DNA of 64,000 bases. It comes from Pusillibacter faecalis. Its GTDB lineage: Bacteria; Bacillota; Clostridia; Oscillospirales; Oscillospiraceae. A program made the translations under genes and the position numbers. How positions within the stretch are numbered: the stretch's first letter is position 1; each line of letters begins with the position of its first letter. Shown piece after piece: positions 17,102 through 25,694 of the stretch. The notes below the pieces were generated by a model that saw nothing but the letters and a program-made list of their open reading frames with translations, made no database searches and was not told the origin of the DNA. The DNA lies in assembly GCF_018408705.1 (NCBI RefSeq), contig NZ_AP023421.1, positions 310,001 through 374,000 of the forward strand. The letters run 5' to 3'.

Positions 17102-17654
17102 AAATGCCTCCCAGCATGGTCCGTAATTTTGCCTTGCCCCGGTAGAGATAGGTGCTGACCTGAGTAGCCTTGCATCCCATCAGCTCCGCGATCTCAGCGG
17201 GCTCATACTCCTCGTAATAGCGCAGGTATACTGCCTGCCGATACCGCTCCGGTAAAGACTGAACTGCCCGCAGAACCGGAGTGTCCTCCGGCTCCGGCAG
17301 ATAAACTGCCGCATCTGCGGCGGCATCCAGAGATACCCGCTTTCGAAACCAAGCAGATTTTTTCCAGTCCTTACAGCAGTTCACCGCCACCCGGATGACC
17401 CAGGCTCGTTCCAGCCGCTCTTCAGAAAAACACCGTCGGTTTGTCAGCAGCTTCAACAGTACTATTTGACAGATATCCTGTGCGTCGTGGATACTGCCTG
17501 TCCAGGTCCATGCAATCCGCAGGACCGTGTCTGACCACCGCTCCACGAGCGCTTCGGCCTCCTGGTGGGAATATAGAATCTGCTCCGTAATATCATCTCC
17601 TTTTGAAGGGCCCGTTCTGCTAATAAAACGAAGGAATCTCTGCCAATCTGACAT
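17076..17654 (-). CDS. ECF-type sigma-70 factor
   Basis: 192 aa from the ATG at 17654. Region 2 (ALVERWSDTVLRIAWTWTGSIHDAQDICQIVLLKLL) and region 4 (LPERYRQAVYLRYYEEYEPAEIAELMGCKATQVSTYLYRGKAKLR) are clear, without regions 1 or 3. The start is unsure: ATGs at 17654 and upstream have no ribosome site, whereas a good aaaggag lies 5 bp before an in-frame ATT at 17591 (I-T-E-Q-I-L-Y). It forms an operon with the membrane protein that follows. Confidence 0.88.
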   Translation of the reverse strand: MSDWQRFLRFISRTGPSKGDDITEQILYSHQEAEALVERWSDTVLRIAWTWTGSIHDAQDICQIVLLKLLTNRRCFSEERLERAWVIRVAVNCCKDWKKSAWFRKRVSLDAAADAAVYLPEPEDTPVLRAVQSLPERYRQAVYLRYYEEYEPAEIAELMGCKATQVSTYLYRGKAKLRTMLGGIYGEECLSK

Positions 17655-17666
17655 GTGGATAAAAAA

Positions 17667-17690
17667 CATCCGCCGGATTACCGGCGGATG
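17667..17690 (-). terminator. Terminator after the FAD-protein gene
   Basis: CATCCGCCGG / CCGGCGGATG stem followed on the minus strand by a T-run (TTTTTTATCC), 29 bp past the stop at 17719. It also argues that the sigma gene starts below 17667. Confidence 0.85.
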
Positions 17691-17718
17691 CATCATACTA
17701 GTGGCAATGATGGAGCGC

Positions 17719-19116
17719 TCAGCCCTCCTCAGAAATTTTTCGTCCCATCAGTACACCCATGATGGAGGCCATCATCAGTCCCCGGGTCCAACCAGAGCTG
17801 TCTCCCAGACAGTGAAGCCCTTGCAGGCTCGTATTGAAATCCGTGTCCATCTTGACGCGGTTGGAGTAGAACTTCAGCTCCGGGGAGTACAGCAGCGTCT
17901 CATAGGCAGCAAAACCCGGCACCACGTAGTCCATGGCCTGGATAAAGCCGATGATGTTGGTCATGGCCCGGTAGGGCATGGCGGCGGTAATATCTCCCGC
18001 CACAGCGTCTGGCAGCGTGGGACGGATGTTGGACTGAGCCAGTTCCTTCTGCCAGGTGCGCTTGCCGTCCAAGATGTCCCCAAAGCGCTGGACCAGAATC
18101 TGTCCGTTGGCCAGCATATTAGTCAGCTCACCCACCTTCTGGGCATAGGCGATGGGCTGGTTAAAGGGGATCGAGAAATTATGAGAACAGAGAATCGAGA
18201 GGTTCGTATTGTCGCTCTTCAAATCCTTATAGGAGTGTCCGTTCACTACTGCCAAGTTGTTATCGTAGTTCTCCTGGCTGACAAAGCCGCCAGGGTTCTG
18301 GCAGAAGGTCCGGACCTTATTCTTAAAGGGCTTGGGGTAGCCTACCAGCTTGGACTCATACAACACCCGGTTCACTGTCTCCATCACCTCGTTGCGGACC
18401 TCCACCCGCACGCCGATATCCACCGTGCCGGGAGCGTGGGCGATGTTATGCTCCGCGCAAAGTTTCTCCAGCCAGTCCGCGCCCCGGCGGCCCGTGGCTA
18501 CCACCGTGTGCTTGGCATAAATCTCCAAGTCCGTCTTTCCGTTGGTAATGGAAACGCCTTTACAGGTCTCATTTTCCAGGATCAAATTTTGGCATTCGTA
18601 GCCAAAGTAGATCTCCACACCGTTCTCCTGCAAGAATCGTTCAATCGCGAGATAAATCTCCTGAGCCTTCTCCGTTCCCATGTGGCGGATGGGACAGTCC
18701 ACCAGCTTCAAACCGGCGTGGATGGCCCGCTTGCGAATCTCCTTGCGCTCCTCTTCGTGCTCCAACCCCTCAATATGAGTATCCGCACCAAATTCCAGAT
18801 AAATCTGATCCGCGTAGTGGATCGTCTCTTGGGCCAGCTCCGCCCCAATCAGTGTAGGAAGGTCGCCGCCCACCTCATAGCTGAGGGAGAGCTTTCCGTC
18901 CGAAAAAGCTCCGGCCCCAGAAAAGCCTGTCGTAATGTGGCAGTAAGGCTTGCAGTTCACACATTTATGGGTCTTGTCCTTCGGACAATGGCGATTTTCA
19001 ATTGCCTGGCCCTTTTCCACCATGATAATCTTCTGTTTACTTCCCTGTTTGAGCATTTCCAACGCGGTAAAAATTCCGGCGGGGCCAGCTCCCACGATCA
19101 CAACATCTGTATTCAT
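17719..19116 (-). CDS. FAD-dependent NAD(P)-oxidoreductase-like protein (COG2509 type)
   Basis: 465 aa. The N-terminal Rossmann motif is VIVGAGPAGI at residues 6-15, a cysteine cluster CPKDKTHKCVNCKPYC lies near 46-61, then TGFSGAGAFSDGKLSLS, and a C-terminal FAD motif GLHCLGDSSGWTRGLMMASIMG. This is the uncharacterised FAD-utilising dehydrogenase family found across anaerobes. No substrate is known; the cysteine cluster may bind a metal or cluster. The ATG follows aaaaggggaaagacat, 18 bp downstream of the U32 gene in the same direction. Confidence 0.85.
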   Translation of the reverse strand: MNTDVVIVGAGPAGIFTALEMLKQGSKQKIIMVEKGQAIENRHCPKDKTHKCVNCKPYCHITTGFSGAGAFSDGKLSLSYEVGGDLPTLIGAELAQETIHYADQIYLEFGADTHIEGLEHEEERKEIRKRAIHAGLKLVDCPIRHMGTEKAQEIYLAIERFLQENGVEIYFGYECQNLILENETCKGVSITNGKTDLEIYAKHTVVATGRRGADWLEKLCAEHNIAHAPGTVDIGVRVEVRNEVMETVNRVLYESKLVGYPKPFKNKVRTFCQNPGGFVSQENYDNNLAVVNGHSYKDLKSDNTNLSILCSHNFSIPFNQPIAYAQKVGELTNMLANGQILVQRFGDILDGKRTWQKELAQSNIRPTLPDAVAGDITAAMPYRAMTNIIGFIQAMDYVVPGFAAYETLLYSPELKFYSNRVKMDTDFNTSLQGLHCLGDSSGWTRGLMMASIMGVLMGRKISEEG

Positions 19117-19134
19117 ATGTCTTTCCCCTTTTTC

Positions 19135-20364
19135 TTATTTCGCCGATAACTCTACCGCATGGCGCACAAGTGTATAGGGCGGCACCGCCTGCGGTAATTT
19201 CATATGGAAGATCATCTGCGGCGTCCTGGGCTCTTCCAAAGGCTGTCCTTCGCTATCCGCCATCACCGGCACCGTGATGGAGAAAGGCCGCACACCAGGT
19301 CCTACCAACTCCACTGTGTCACCAGTATGGAATTTATTACGCAGAGATAGGGTTGCCTGCCCTTCCGCGTCGCATTCTATGACAAGCGCAACCACTTGCC
19401 AGTCCCTAAGATAGCGAGAATTTTCGTAATATTGACCGGGATAGCCATAATAAAACCCCGTGGAGTAAGGCCTGTGGCTCACATGCTCCACTTCTTTCCG
19501 CCAGACCGGATCTACCGGCCGCCCTGCTAAAACGTCATCCAAACAGTGACGGTAACAGGCAGTAACAACGGCCGCATAATAGGCAGATTTGGCCCGTCCT
19601 TCAATTTTCAGGCTGTCCAGTCCCGCCTGTACCAAATCCTCCAAGTGATCTATCATGCACATGTCCCGAGAATTGAGGATATAGGCCCCCTGGTCATCTT
19701 CCTCAATGGGAAAGTATTCGCCGGGACGCTTTTCTTCCATCAGCGCATAGCGGTAGCGGCAAGGCTGGGCGCATGCCCCCCGGCTGGCATCCCGGCCTGT
19801 CATATAGTTGGAGAGCAAGCACCGTCCTGAGTAGCTCACGCACATGGCACCATGGATAAATGCTTCTATTTCCAATGCTTCAGGTACCTTCTCCCGAATT
19901 TCCCGGATTTCCTCCAGGCTTAACTCTCGGGCCAAAATAACCCGAGAGGCTCCCAACTCATACCAAGCCCGTGCGGTCTCATAATTGCAAATGCTGGCCT
20001 GGGTGGAGATATGCCGCTGGCATCTGGGCGCGTATTTCCCTGCCAGGGTAAAGGCTCCCATATCCGCCACAATCAAGGCGTCCACTCCTGCATCATTTAA
20101 CCGCTCCAGGTGCTCCGGGAGCCGGGCGATCTCATCGTTCCGTGGCATCGTATTGATGGTACAGTGCACTCGGACACCATGGCTGTGGGCAAAGTCCACC
20201 GCTGGCTGCAGTTGCTCTGCCGGGAAGTTCCCGGCAAAAGCCCGCATGCCAAAGTCCGTCCCAGCCAGGTACACCGCATCCGCGCCATAGAGAACAGCCA
20301 TCTTCAGCCGTTCCATGTCCCCCGCCGGCGCCAGCAGCTCTGGTTTTCTCTGTTTATCCGCCAT
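19135..20364 (-). CDS. U32-family peptidase (TrhP/YrrO-like, tRNA hydroxylation)
   Basis: 409 aa from the ATG at 20364 (MADKQRKPELLAPAGDMERL), inside the 3' end of mltG with an 11-bp overlap; a longer open frame upstream is antisense-like and unsupported. Landmarks: ELLAPAGD at the start, GADAVYLAG, and the U32 signature EAFIHGAMCVSYSGRCLLSNYMTGRDASRGACAQPCR around residues 156-195, here described by its C..C..C positions. In Bacillus the equivalent yrrN-yrrO genes near mltG (yrrL) are needed for 5-hydroxyuridine formation in tRNA. Confidence 0.9.
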   Translation of the reverse strand: MADKQRKPELLAPAGDMERLKMAVLYGADAVYLAGTDFGMRAFAGNFPAEQLQPAVDFAHSHGVRVHCTINTMPRNDEIARLPEHLERLNDAGVDALIVADMGAFTLAGKYAPRCQRHISTQASICNYETARAWYELGASRVILARELSLEEIREIREKVPEALEIEAFIHGAMCVSYSGRCLLSNYMTGRDASRGACAQPCRYRYALMEEKRPGEYFPIEEDDQGAYILNSRDMCMIDHLEDLVQAGLDSLKIEGRAKSAYYAAVVTACYRHCLDDVLAGRPVDPVWRKEVEHVSHRPYSTGFYYGYPGQYYENSRYLRDWQVVALVIECDAEGQATLSLRNKFHTGDTVELVGPGVRPFSITVPVMADSEGQPLEEPRTPQMIFHMKLPQAVPPYTLVRHAVELSAK

Positions 20365-21511
20365 ATTGGTCACTGTTGAGGAAGCTGGTAAAGTCGCTGT
20401 AATTGGTGAAGAAGTGGTGGAGCCCATCCGTTCCCAGCGCGTAATAGTAGTAGTCCGTGCTCTCCGGCTCCAGCGCTGCCTCGATGGAAGCAAGACCTGG
20501 GTTGGCAATCGGCGTGGGAGGAAGTCCCGCATACTTATAGAGGTTATAGGGGGTGTCGGTCTGCAGGTCCGCATTGGTGATGGTACCCTCATGATCCTCC
20601 AAACCATAGAGCAGCGATGCATCGATCTGCAGCATCCCATAGGTGCCCGCCTTGTCACCGGGGCCCTCCAAACGGTTATAGATCACAGAAGCAATCCGCT
20701 CTCGGTCCGTACCATCGGTCTCCTTTTCGATCAGGGAGGCGATGGTGACGATATCTTTCAGATCATAGCCACGAGTCTCCGCCTCCGCCAGCAGGTCGTC
20801 GTCCAGCTTGCTGTTGAAGTTGGAGAGCAGCTTGTCCAGTGCATTTTCCGGTTTGGACATGTTCGTATAGAACTCATAGGTGTCTGGGAAGAGATAGCCC
20901 TCCAGTCGACTGAGGTCTTCTGAAGCGTTGTCAATGAAATCGTAGCTGAAATCATAGGTCTTGGCGGCCTCCAACAAGGCTTCCTCCGTGGCCACACCGT
21001 TTTTCGCCAGCAGCTGAATGGTCTGCATCACTGTGTATCCCTCCGGAATTGTCACCGTAACCGTGTTGCTGTTCATATTGCCGGAGGAGCTCTGCATGGC
21101 CATGATCAGCGCCCGATAGTCCATCTCTGTATTGAGCTCATAGGTGCCCATGCCGATCTTTTCATCGGCATTTGCCACCGCAGCAAAAAGGCGGAAAAAC
21201 CACTTGTACTTAATTAAGCCGGCTTCTTGCAGCTTGTCAGCCACAGAACCAATGCTGTCATCTGCTGTAATCTCCACCGTAGTGGTCATCGCCTCCTTGT
21301 TAAAGGCGCACAGGTCCGAGGCCAGCAGCCAGCCAACTCCGGCCAGAATCGCCGAGGAGAGCACCACACACAGTGCATATAGCAGTGGGTTCACCCGCCG
21401 GCGTCTGCGCCGCTTCCGACCGGTTTGCTGTGCGCTTTGACGGGACCGCTCACTTTGGCGGACCTGCTCCTTATCCCAGCTTGCGGTATCCCCGCGTTTG
21501 TAATCAGCCAT
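20354..21511 (-). CDS. mltG: Endolytic murein transglycosylase MltG
   Basis: 385 aa from the ATG at 21511 behind ggaggattcc. A basic cytoplasmic segment (GRKRRRRRR) precedes one membrane helix (LLYALCVVLSSAILAGVGWLL, about 40-62), a LysM-like part (EITADDSIGSVADKLQEAGLIKYKW) and the YceG catalytic domain with IASLIEKET, whose Glu is the catalytic residue, then NLYKYAGLPPTPIANPG. The enzyme cleaves nascent glycan strands and sets their length. It overlaps the U32 gene, as in the Bacillus yrrL cluster. Confidence 0.95.
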   Translation of the reverse strand: MADYKRGDTASWDKEQVRQSERSRQSAQQTGRKRRRRRRVNPLLYALCVVLSSAILAGVGWLLASDLCAFNKEAMTTTVEITADDSIGSVADKLQEAGLIKYKWFFRLFAAVANADEKIGMGTYELNTEMDYRALIMAMQSSSGNMNSNTVTVTIPEGYTVMQTIQLLAKNGVATEEALLEAAKTYDFSYDFIDNASEDLSRLEGYLFPDTYEFYTNMSKPENALDKLLSNFNSKLDDDLLAEAETRGYDLKDIVTIASLIEKETDGTDRERIASVIYNRLEGPGDKAGTYGMLQIDASLLYGLEDHEGTITNADLQTDTPYNLYKYAGLPPTPIANPGLASIEAALEPESTDYYYYALGTDGLHHFFTNYSDFTSFLNSDQYGG

Positions 21512-21653
21512 GGAATCCTCCGTTCCTCTCCGTCTGTTCCAACGGAGTACATCGCAATCTTTACTTGTCCCACAGAGTATTTTCAAAAGGCCAGGCTCTC
21601 CGTGGAACGACGGTGCATAGAATATCTCAAAGTCTCAAAGTGAGGTGACAAAG

Positions 21654-21821
21654 ATGTGGTTTAACAACGGAAACAACGATTGTTCCTGCCTGTGGATCAT
21701 CCTTCTCATCGTCCTGATCTGTTGCTGCTGCGGGAACAACGGCTTCAGCAACGGCAGCTGTGGCTGTAATTGCGGCTGCAACCATAACTGCAACTGCGGC
21801 TGCAATGACACTTGCTGCTAA
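21654..21821 (+). CDS. Cysteine/asparagine-rich membrane miniprotein, 55 aa
   Basis: Starts MWFNNGNNDCSCLWIILLIV. An N-terminal Asn-rich segment is followed by one short membrane helix (about 13-23), a CCCC cluster and a tail of alternating C-x-C and C-x3-C with Asn and Gly; 15 of 55 residues are Cys. The ATG follows gaggtgacaaag and a strong terminator follows the stop, so it is a complete monocistronic gene. The composition resembles small spore-coat or metal-binding proteins, but no family is recognised. Divergent from mltG. Confidence 0.8.
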   Translation: MWFNNGNNDCSCLWIILLIVLICCCCGNNGFSNGSCGCNCGCNHNCNCGCNDTCC

Positions 21822-21837
21822 GGGTTCTCTTAGCGAG

Positions 21838-21858
21838 GCGGGACGCTCTGCGTCCCGC
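21838..21858. terminator. Terminator after the Cys-rich miniprotein
   Basis: GCGGGACGC-tct-GCGTCCCGC followed by TCTTT; lies between the miniprotein and the convergent tmk gene. Confidence 0.8.
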
Positions 21859-21884
21859 TCTTTCCGCAGCACGCCGGGACATGC

Positions 21885-22550
21885 CTACAGAATTTTCATT
21901 GCCAGCTCCAAAACCTGACGATGAATATCCTCCGGTGATCTGGGCTTTCCCCCAGAGGCACAGTGAATCACAGACCAGCTGCACAGCCGCGCCACCTCCT
22001 CCGCATTGGTATGGCAGTGCTCCAGATACTCCTCATCCTGTTCGTGGATGTCTGCTTGAGCGCCAGTAGATTGCTCCCGCCTGCGCAGCATCTGTTCTGT
22101 CAGCAGGGTTGGCATCTCCAGGTAAACCACTAGGTCCGGCTTCGGCAGGCCCAGCAGCCGATACTCTATGTCAAAAAGCCAGTCCAGATAAGGCTTTCTC
22201 TCCGCATCAGGGAGCTTTGCAGCCTGGTGGACCGCATTGGATGTGGTGTAGCGGTCCGCCACAATCAGTCCGCCGCTCTCGTAAAACTTTCCCCAGTCTT
22301 GCCGATAGGATGCATAGCGGTCTACCGCATAAAACAACGATGCAGCATAGGCATTCACGTCGCCAGGGTGTTTGCCAAGATTTCCGGCCAGATACTCCTG
22401 CACCATGGCGGCAGAGGGCTGTCCGTACCGCGGGAAATCCACCTTGCGATAGGGGATACCATACTGCTCCAAATAGCGGCACAGAAGCTTTGTCTGCGTC
22501 GCCTTACCGGAGCCATCTGTTCCCTCAAATACAATCAATTTTCCGCTCAT
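21885..22550 (-). CDS. tmk: Thymidylate kinase
   Basis: 221 aa from the ATG at 22550 (MSGKLIVFEGTDGSGKATQT). P-loop GTDGSGKATQ at residues 10-19; VDFPRYGQPSA, the DR motif in IVADRYTTSN, and PDLVVYLEMP identify dTMP kinase, here of the longer, YYY/FPRYG-type variant seen in Clostridia. It makes dTDP from dTMP for DNA synthesis. Its ATG overlaps the stop of the upstream tagA gene (ATGA), implying translational coupling. Confidence 0.93.
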   Translation of the reverse strand: MSGKLIVFEGTDGSGKATQTKLLCRYLEQYGIPYRKVDFPRYGQPSAAMVQEYLAGNLGKHPGDVNAYAASLFYAVDRYASYRQDWGKFYESGGLIVADRYTTSNAVHQAAKLPDAERKPYLDWLFDIEYRLLGLPKPDLVVYLEMPTLLTEQMLRRREQSTGAQADIHEQDEEYLEHCHTNAEEVARLCSWSVIHCASGGKPRSPEDIHRQVLELAMKIL

Positions 22551-23266
22551 TTTCGCCTCTTTTCCTGCTTCACATGTACCAAAAACAGCGGCAGCTTCAT
22601 CATACGGCCAATACGCCTCGGCTCCTTGCAGAGCCGGTAAAACCACTCTAAGCCGTGCTTCCGCCAGAATTCAGGCGCACGCTCCACAGTCCCGGCAAAT
22701 ACATCCAGACTGCCGCCAAGTCCGCACAGCAGCCGTGCTCCAGTGGCCGGACCATATTCCGCCATCCAAAGCTCCTGCTTGGGTGCACCCAGACACACGA
22801 ACACCACATCAGCACCACTGTGGGCAATTTCAGCGGCTACGGGATCACTCTCTCGGAAGTAACCGTCGTGAACGCCGGCAATCTGCAGCCCGGGATATTG
22901 AGCCGCCAGTCGCTGCGCGGCCGTCTCCGCCACCCCCGGCTTCGCTCCCAGTAAAAAAAGGGATTTCCCCTCTGCCGCCATACGCTTCATCAGCCGGGCG
23001 GCAAATTCAATACCGGGAGTTCTTTCCTTCAAGGGGGTTCCCAGCATGGCCGCGCCCTTGATGACGCCGATGCCATCCGGAAGCACCAGAGCTGCCCCAT
23101 TGACCGCAGCTCTGGCCGCCGGATTTTCGCGGCACACCTCTACAATCTCTGGATTGGGGGTGACTACATAGCGGGCCTGATCTCCATCCAGAAATTTCAC
23201 GGCCCGGCCCACCGCCTCATCCATCGTGACATTATCAAATCCGACGCCCAGCACATCGACGCGCAT
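22547..23266 (-). CDS. tagA: WecG/TagA/CpsF-family glycosyltransferase
   Basis: 239 aa from the ATG at 23266 behind gagaggtggtacc. Family marks: VVTPNPEIVEVCRENP, LPDGIGVIKGAAMLG, FLLGAKPGVAETAA, VCLGAPKQELWM and GLGGSLDVFAGTVERAPEFWRKHGLEW. These enzymes add N-acetylmannosamine or a related sugar to undecaprenyl-PP-GlcNAc in wall teichoic acid or polymer synthesis. Coupled to tmk by an ATGA overlap. The UDP-GlcNAc 2-epimerase that would supply ManNAc donor is also in the window, at its far end. Confidence 0.92.
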   Translation of the reverse strand: MRVDVLGVGFDNVTMDEAVGRAVKFLDGDQARYVVTPNPEIVEVCRENPAARAAVNGAALVLPDGIGVIKGAAMLGTPLKERTPGIEFAARLMKRMAAEGKSLFLLGAKPGVAETAAQRLAAQYPGLQIAGVHDGYFRESDPVAAEIAHSGADVVFVCLGAPKQELWMAEYGPATGARLLCGLGGSLDVFAGTVERAPEFWRKHGLEWFYRLCKEPRRIGRMMKLPLFLVHVKQEKRRK

Positions 23267-23399
23267 GGTACCACCTCTCAACATACTCATACAGTTTGAT
23301 AGTATACCACAAACTATTGGGGTTGTTCAACCCTAAATCGGCACTCTTCCGACAATCCACAGCAAGAAGGCGGAGAGCTTCCTCCCCGCCTTTCAAGAC

Positions 23400-24308
23400 T
23401 TATAAAAAAACTCGCTTTCGGTCCGGTAACTGGGCCAAAACCACCGCCGCCAGCATAAATACACATCCTACATATTCCCGTCCACTCATTTGATCATGCA
23501 GGAGGATCACCCCCGCCACCGTGGCAAACACGGATTCCAGGCTCAGCAGCAGCGACACAACCGTTGGATTGGAATCTTTCTGCGCCAGGATCTGAAGCGT
23601 GTAGCCCACCCCGCTGGAGAAAAATCCCGCATAGAGAATCGGCCACGTGCACATCCGCAGAGCCCCCCAGGAGGGGGATTCTGTCAAAAGCATTCCGGCT
23701 GCGGAGAGAACCGCTGCCACCAAAAACTGCACGCAGGAGAGCTCGACTCCATCTACTTTTTTTGTAAAGTGGTCAATGATCAGAATATGGGCGGAAAAAC
23801 ACAGGGCACATACCATCGTATAACAGTCGCCCTCATTTATAGAGAAGCCCTCTGTGATGCAAAGGCAGTATAGTCCCGCCACCGCCAGCACCACGCTGAG
23901 CCAAACAGTCCGTGGAGCCTTCTTTTTTAGAAAAACCCCCGCAATGGGTACAATGACAATATAGAGCGCCGTGATAAACCCCGACTTCCCAGCGGTTGTC
24001 GTCTCCAACCCTTTTTGCTGGAAATAGGAGGCCATGGTCAGCGCAGCACCGCAGCAAATCCCTCCCAAGAGCAGTTCCCGTCTGGCCGCAGATGGTACTT
24101 CCACAGCTCCTTGGAAATCCCGCTGCCGAATCTGGCGCAAAAGGAACGTCAGCGCCAACAGAGACAAAAATGCCACGATAGAGCGCGCGGCGTTGAAAGT
24201 AAAGGGCCCGATATGATCTGTGCTCACGCTCTGGGCCACAAAGGAGGTGCCCCAGATGAACGCTGTCAGCAGAGGGAATACCGTTTGGCGAATTTGATTG
24301 GCTTTCAT
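23400..24308 (-). CDS. DMT/EamA-family permease
   Basis: 302 aa with ten predicted membrane segments in two EamA halves, starting FPLLTAFIWGTSFVAQS; the second half begins GDCYTMVCALCFSAHILIIDHF. The family exports metabolites or amino acids, but the substrate cannot be assigned. A GC-rich hairpin (about 23369-23395) follows the stop. Divergent from the 3-methyladenine glycosylase gene with a 117-bp shared upstream region. Confidence 0.9.
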   Translation of the reverse strand: MKANQIRQTVFPLLTAFIWGTSFVAQSVSTDHIGPFTFNAARSIVAFLSLLALTFLLRQIRQRDFQGAVEVPSAARRELLLGGICCGAALTMASYFQQKGLETTTAGKSGFITALYIVIVPIAGVFLKKKAPRTVWLSVVLAVAGLYCLCITEGFSINEGDCYTMVCALCFSAHILIIDHFTKKVDGVELSCVQFLVAAVLSAAGMLLTESPSWGALRMCTWPILYAGFFSSGVGYTLQILAQKDSNPTVVSLLLSLESVFATVAGVILLHDQMSGREYVGCVFMLAAVVLAQLPDRKRVFL

Positions 24309-24425
24309 TGGACTTGCTCCACACTCTCTTCCGTGATATACTGGGAAATCAAGAATTCATGCGCCCCGCTGCATTGGTCAGCAGACGGTCAAAACAGTTT
24401 TTTATTGTAGCACTGAGGTGATAAA

Positions 24426-25043
24426 ATGGCAAGGCTTTCCCGGGAATTTTACAGCGGCAATACCGTCGAGACCGCCCAAAACCTGTTGGGCAAAGTTCTC
24501 GTCCGACAATGGAAGGGTAGGTTTCTCGCCGGCCGCATCACAGAGACCGAGGCCTATATTGGCCGATGCGACAAAGCCTGCCACGCCTACCATTACCGGC
24601 GGACTGCACGGACGGAAACTCTTTTTCTCGCTCCAGGCCATGCCTATATCTATCTGATCTACGGTATGTACCACTGCCTGAATTTTGTGACAGAGCCGGA
24701 GGGCGAGCCGGCGGCGGTCCTGGTGCGCTCTGTGGAGCCTGTCGCGGGGACGGAGTGGATGCAGCAGCTTCGGTATGGGGAAAAGCCGCTTACGGCCTAT
24801 CGTTTGAAAAACTTTTTGAACGGTCCTGGAAAGGTCTGCCAGGGTTTTTCCCTGACCAGACACGAAAACGGCCTGGACCTGACTGGTGATACCCTTTTTG
24901 TATGCGACGGTCCCGAGGACATCGGTCTGCCTGCTCCCATACCAGCTAAGGAGCGGCTTTGTTCCGGCCCCCGCATCGGCGTGGACTACGCGGAGGAGGC
25001 CCGGGACTTTCCCTGGAGGTTCTGGTTGGAAAAAGAGGTGTAA
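24426..25043 (+). CDS. DNA-3-methyladenine glycosylase (AAG/MPG type)
   Basis: 205 aa behind gaggtgataaa. Typical marks: LSREFYSGNTVETAQNLLGK, ITETEAYIG, the catalytic region HAYHYRRTARTETLFLAPGHAYIYLIYGMYHCLNFV (positions about 54-88, tyrosine- and histidine-rich), GPGKVCQG and CSGPRIGVDYAEEARDFPWRFW. It removes alkylated or deaminated purines to start base-excision repair. It lies 3 bp upstream of the HAD gene, so probably in one operon. Confidence 0.95.
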   Translation: MARLSREFYSGNTVETAQNLLGKVLVRQWKGRFLAGRITETEAYIGRCDKACHAYHYRRTARTETLFLAPGHAYIYLIYGMYHCLNFVTEPEGEPAAVLVRSVEPVAGTEWMQQLRYGEKPLTAYRLKNFLNGPGKVCQGFSLTRHENGLDLTGDTLFVCDGPEDIGLPAPIPAKERLCSGPRIGVDYAEEARDFPWRFWLEKEV

Positions 25044-25046
25044 AGT

Positions 25047-25694
25047 ATGTTTTTATTCGATTTAGACGGTACTTTGATTGACTCTAACGGCATCTGGAAG
25101 AACGTGGACCGGGAGTTTTTGGCCAGGAGAGGCCTTCCTTACACCCATGCCTATTATGAGGGCGTGGCCCATACCATTTTTCCTCTAGCCGCCAAGTTTA
25201 CCAAAGAGTTCTGCAATCTCCCGGAGAGCTGCGAGGAAATCATGGCGGAGTGGATGGAGCTTGCAGAGGACCTCTACGCCCACGTCAGCATCAAACCCGG
25301 CGTCCGCGCCTATCTCAAGCAGTGCAAAGCCGAGGGTCGGCGGCTGGCCGTGGTGACATCCAGCGTACCGGAACATTGCCGCACGGCGCTCAAGGCCCTG
25401 AGCCTGGAGAAGTATTTTGAGAATATCACCTTCGCCCATGACCTGGGCCTTGAGAAAAAGTCGCCGGAGATCTGGCTGACTGCAGCCAAGGCCGGCGGCG
25501 TCCGTCCGGAGGACTGCACGGTGTTTGACGACAGTCTCGCCGCCTGCTGGGGCGCTCGGGCCGCTAAAATGCGGGTTGTTGGCGTGTATGACAACTATTT
25601 CGCTCAGGACGAAAAAGAGATGCGGAGCTTTTGCGACGTATATATCAGGAGCTTTGAGGAGCTTTTGTGGCTGCCGGAGCAGCGGCGCAGATGA
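25047..25694 (+). CDS. HAD-superfamily phosphatase
   Basis: 215 aa. Motif I FDLDGTLIDSNG at residues 4-15, motif II TSSVPEHCR, and motif IV VFDDSLAAC fit a class IA HAD hydrolase of the beta-phosphoglucomutase/phosphoglycolate phosphatase type. The substrate is not predictable. Its ribosome site (agaggtg) lies at the 3' end of the glycosylase gene, and its stop overlaps the next start. Confidence 0.88.
   Translation: MFLFDLDGTLIDSNGIWKNVDREFLARRGLPYTHAYYEGVAHTIFPLAAKFTKEFCNLPESCEEIMAEWMELAEDLYAHVSIKPGVRAYLKQCKAEGRRLAVVTSSVPEHCRTALKALSLEKYFENITFAHDLGLEKKSPEIWLTAAKAGGVRPEDCTVFDDSLAACWGARAAKMRVVGVYDNYFAQDEKEMRSFCDVYIRSFEELLWLPEQRRR

Noticed and set aside
17527..19149. A 540-codon plus-strand frame opposite the FAD protein and sigma gene
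   Set aside because: Antisense to two clear genes; His/Val-rich shadow composition; no homology marks.
20365..20658. N-terminal extension of the U32 peptidase
   Set aside because: It reads another frame of the mltG coding region; the family start MADKQRKPELLAPAGD is at 20364.
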